A stretch of 64,000 bases of DNA from Novibacillus thermophilus. Lineage in GTDB: Bacteria > Bacillota > Bacilli > Thermoactinomycetales > Novibacillaceae. Shown in pieces: positions 63,666-64,000 of the stretch (the first letter of the stretch is position 1; each line of letters starts with the position of its first letter). A model generated the notes under the pieces. The model saw nothing but the letters and a program-made list of their open reading frames with translations, had not been told where the DNA came from and did no database searches. The position numbers and the translations under genes are program-made. Where the stretch lies: the NCBI RefSeq assembly GCF_002005165.1, contig NZ_CP019699.1:1984001-2048000 (forward strand). Direction: 5' to 3'.

Positions 63666-64000
63666 ATGGAATTTCATCCACGGGACACTGTGGACATCTA
63701 TGAGCGCGCCAAAAATCAACCTTTTGACCACTTGTGGTATAAAGTACACTACTTCCAACAGAAAAGTTATCGTGAAAGTGAAGCTAATAAACGGTTAAAA
63801 GACTTACAAGAATCCATAACTCCGTCCAAGCGGCAAGGGGATGTTTTCGACAAAATACGGCGTCGACGTTACGAAGCACTTGCGCTCATGGGAGACACCT
63901 CTCGCGTTATGATTTTACACGGGACACCGTCCGGGAGGATGGTACACGGTCTTGGAGCGGGTCACGTCCGGGAAACGTCGATCACGCTACATGCTGTTTA
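63666..64000 (+). CDS. cmr6: Type III-B RAMP protein Cmr6 (cut by the window end)
   Basis: 111 codons are visible and the frame is open at the window edge. The start ATG 63666 follows GGAGGTG. The segment VHGLGAGHVRETSITLHAVY is the highly conserved Cmr6 core. The protein forms one end of the Cmr complex. The rest of the gene, and possibly further effectors, lie beyond the window. Confidence 0.88.
   Translation, partial: MEFHPRDTVDIYERAKNQPFDHLWYKVHYFQQKSYRESEANKRLKDLQESITPSKRQGDVFDKIRRRRYEALALMGDTSRVMILHGTPSGRMVHGLGAGHVRETSITLHAV

Overview
The window looks like the chromosome of a moderately thermophilic Gram-positive bacterium of the Bacillales / Thermoactinomycetaceae type. This is inferred from AGGAGG-type ribosome sites with frequent GTG and TTG starts, the Bacillus-like block ytxG-ytxH ... 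aroA(DAHP synthase/chorismate mutase)-ccpA, a ytpQ (DUF1444) gene, a TPP-riboswitch tenA, a NagR-type operator before nagA, and CRISPR repeats and cas gene order common in thermophilic Firmicutes. No rRNA or tRNA gene was recognised.

Layout. 1-3.4 kb: two insertion sequences (an AT-rich IS4-type transposase, then a frameshifted IS110-type recombinase). 3.5-18.8 kb: a carbohydrate island. It has a secreted ThuA / sugar-dehydrogenase / carbohydrate-binding protein; a tightly overlapping operon of two sugar-phosphate-isomerase-like proteins, a TatD-like hydrolase, a UbiA prenyltransferase and an alkaline-phosphatase-like protein, i.e. families of the ebo (EDB) cluster without eboA and eboD; then a ribose-type ABC importer with a third isomerase and a Gfo/Idh oxidoreductase. 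18.8-42.5 kb: mostly housekeeping genes (GT8 glycosyltransferase, TraB protein, tenA, D-2-hydroxyacid dehydrogenase, DppA, NhaC, M20 and M32 peptidases, ytpQ, sppA, LMW phosphatase, fructosamine kinase, nagA, an isocitrate/isopropylmalate dehydrogenase, ytxGH, an ECF sigma/anti-sigma pair, aroA, ccpA, an LLM oxidoreductase). 42.6-64 kb: a defence island with a CRISPR array of 33 repeats, a complete type I-B operon (cas6-cas8b-cas7-cas5-cas3-cas4-cas1-cas2), a second array of 39 repeats, and a type III-B operon (CARF effector, cmr1-cmr6) cut by the window end.

How it fits together. Both arrays carry almost the same repeat and similar leaders, and the only cas6, cas1, cas2 and cas4 lie in the I-B operon, so the III-B complex probably uses crRNAs made by the I-B Cas6. 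The Cmr2 subunit keeps its GGDD cyclase motif but has no HD nuclease domain. The gene ahead of cmr1 encodes a CARF domain joined to a C-terminal region that resembles a RelE mRNA interferase, so the type III arm is probably a cyclic-oligoadenylate signalling pathway ending in translation shut-down.

Five genes (IS110 recombinase, TatD-like hydrolase, rbsB, sppA, isocitrate/isopropylmalate dehydrogenase) are each broken by exactly one missing base, several in G/C runs. This may reflect base-level sequencing errors rather than five real pseudogenes.
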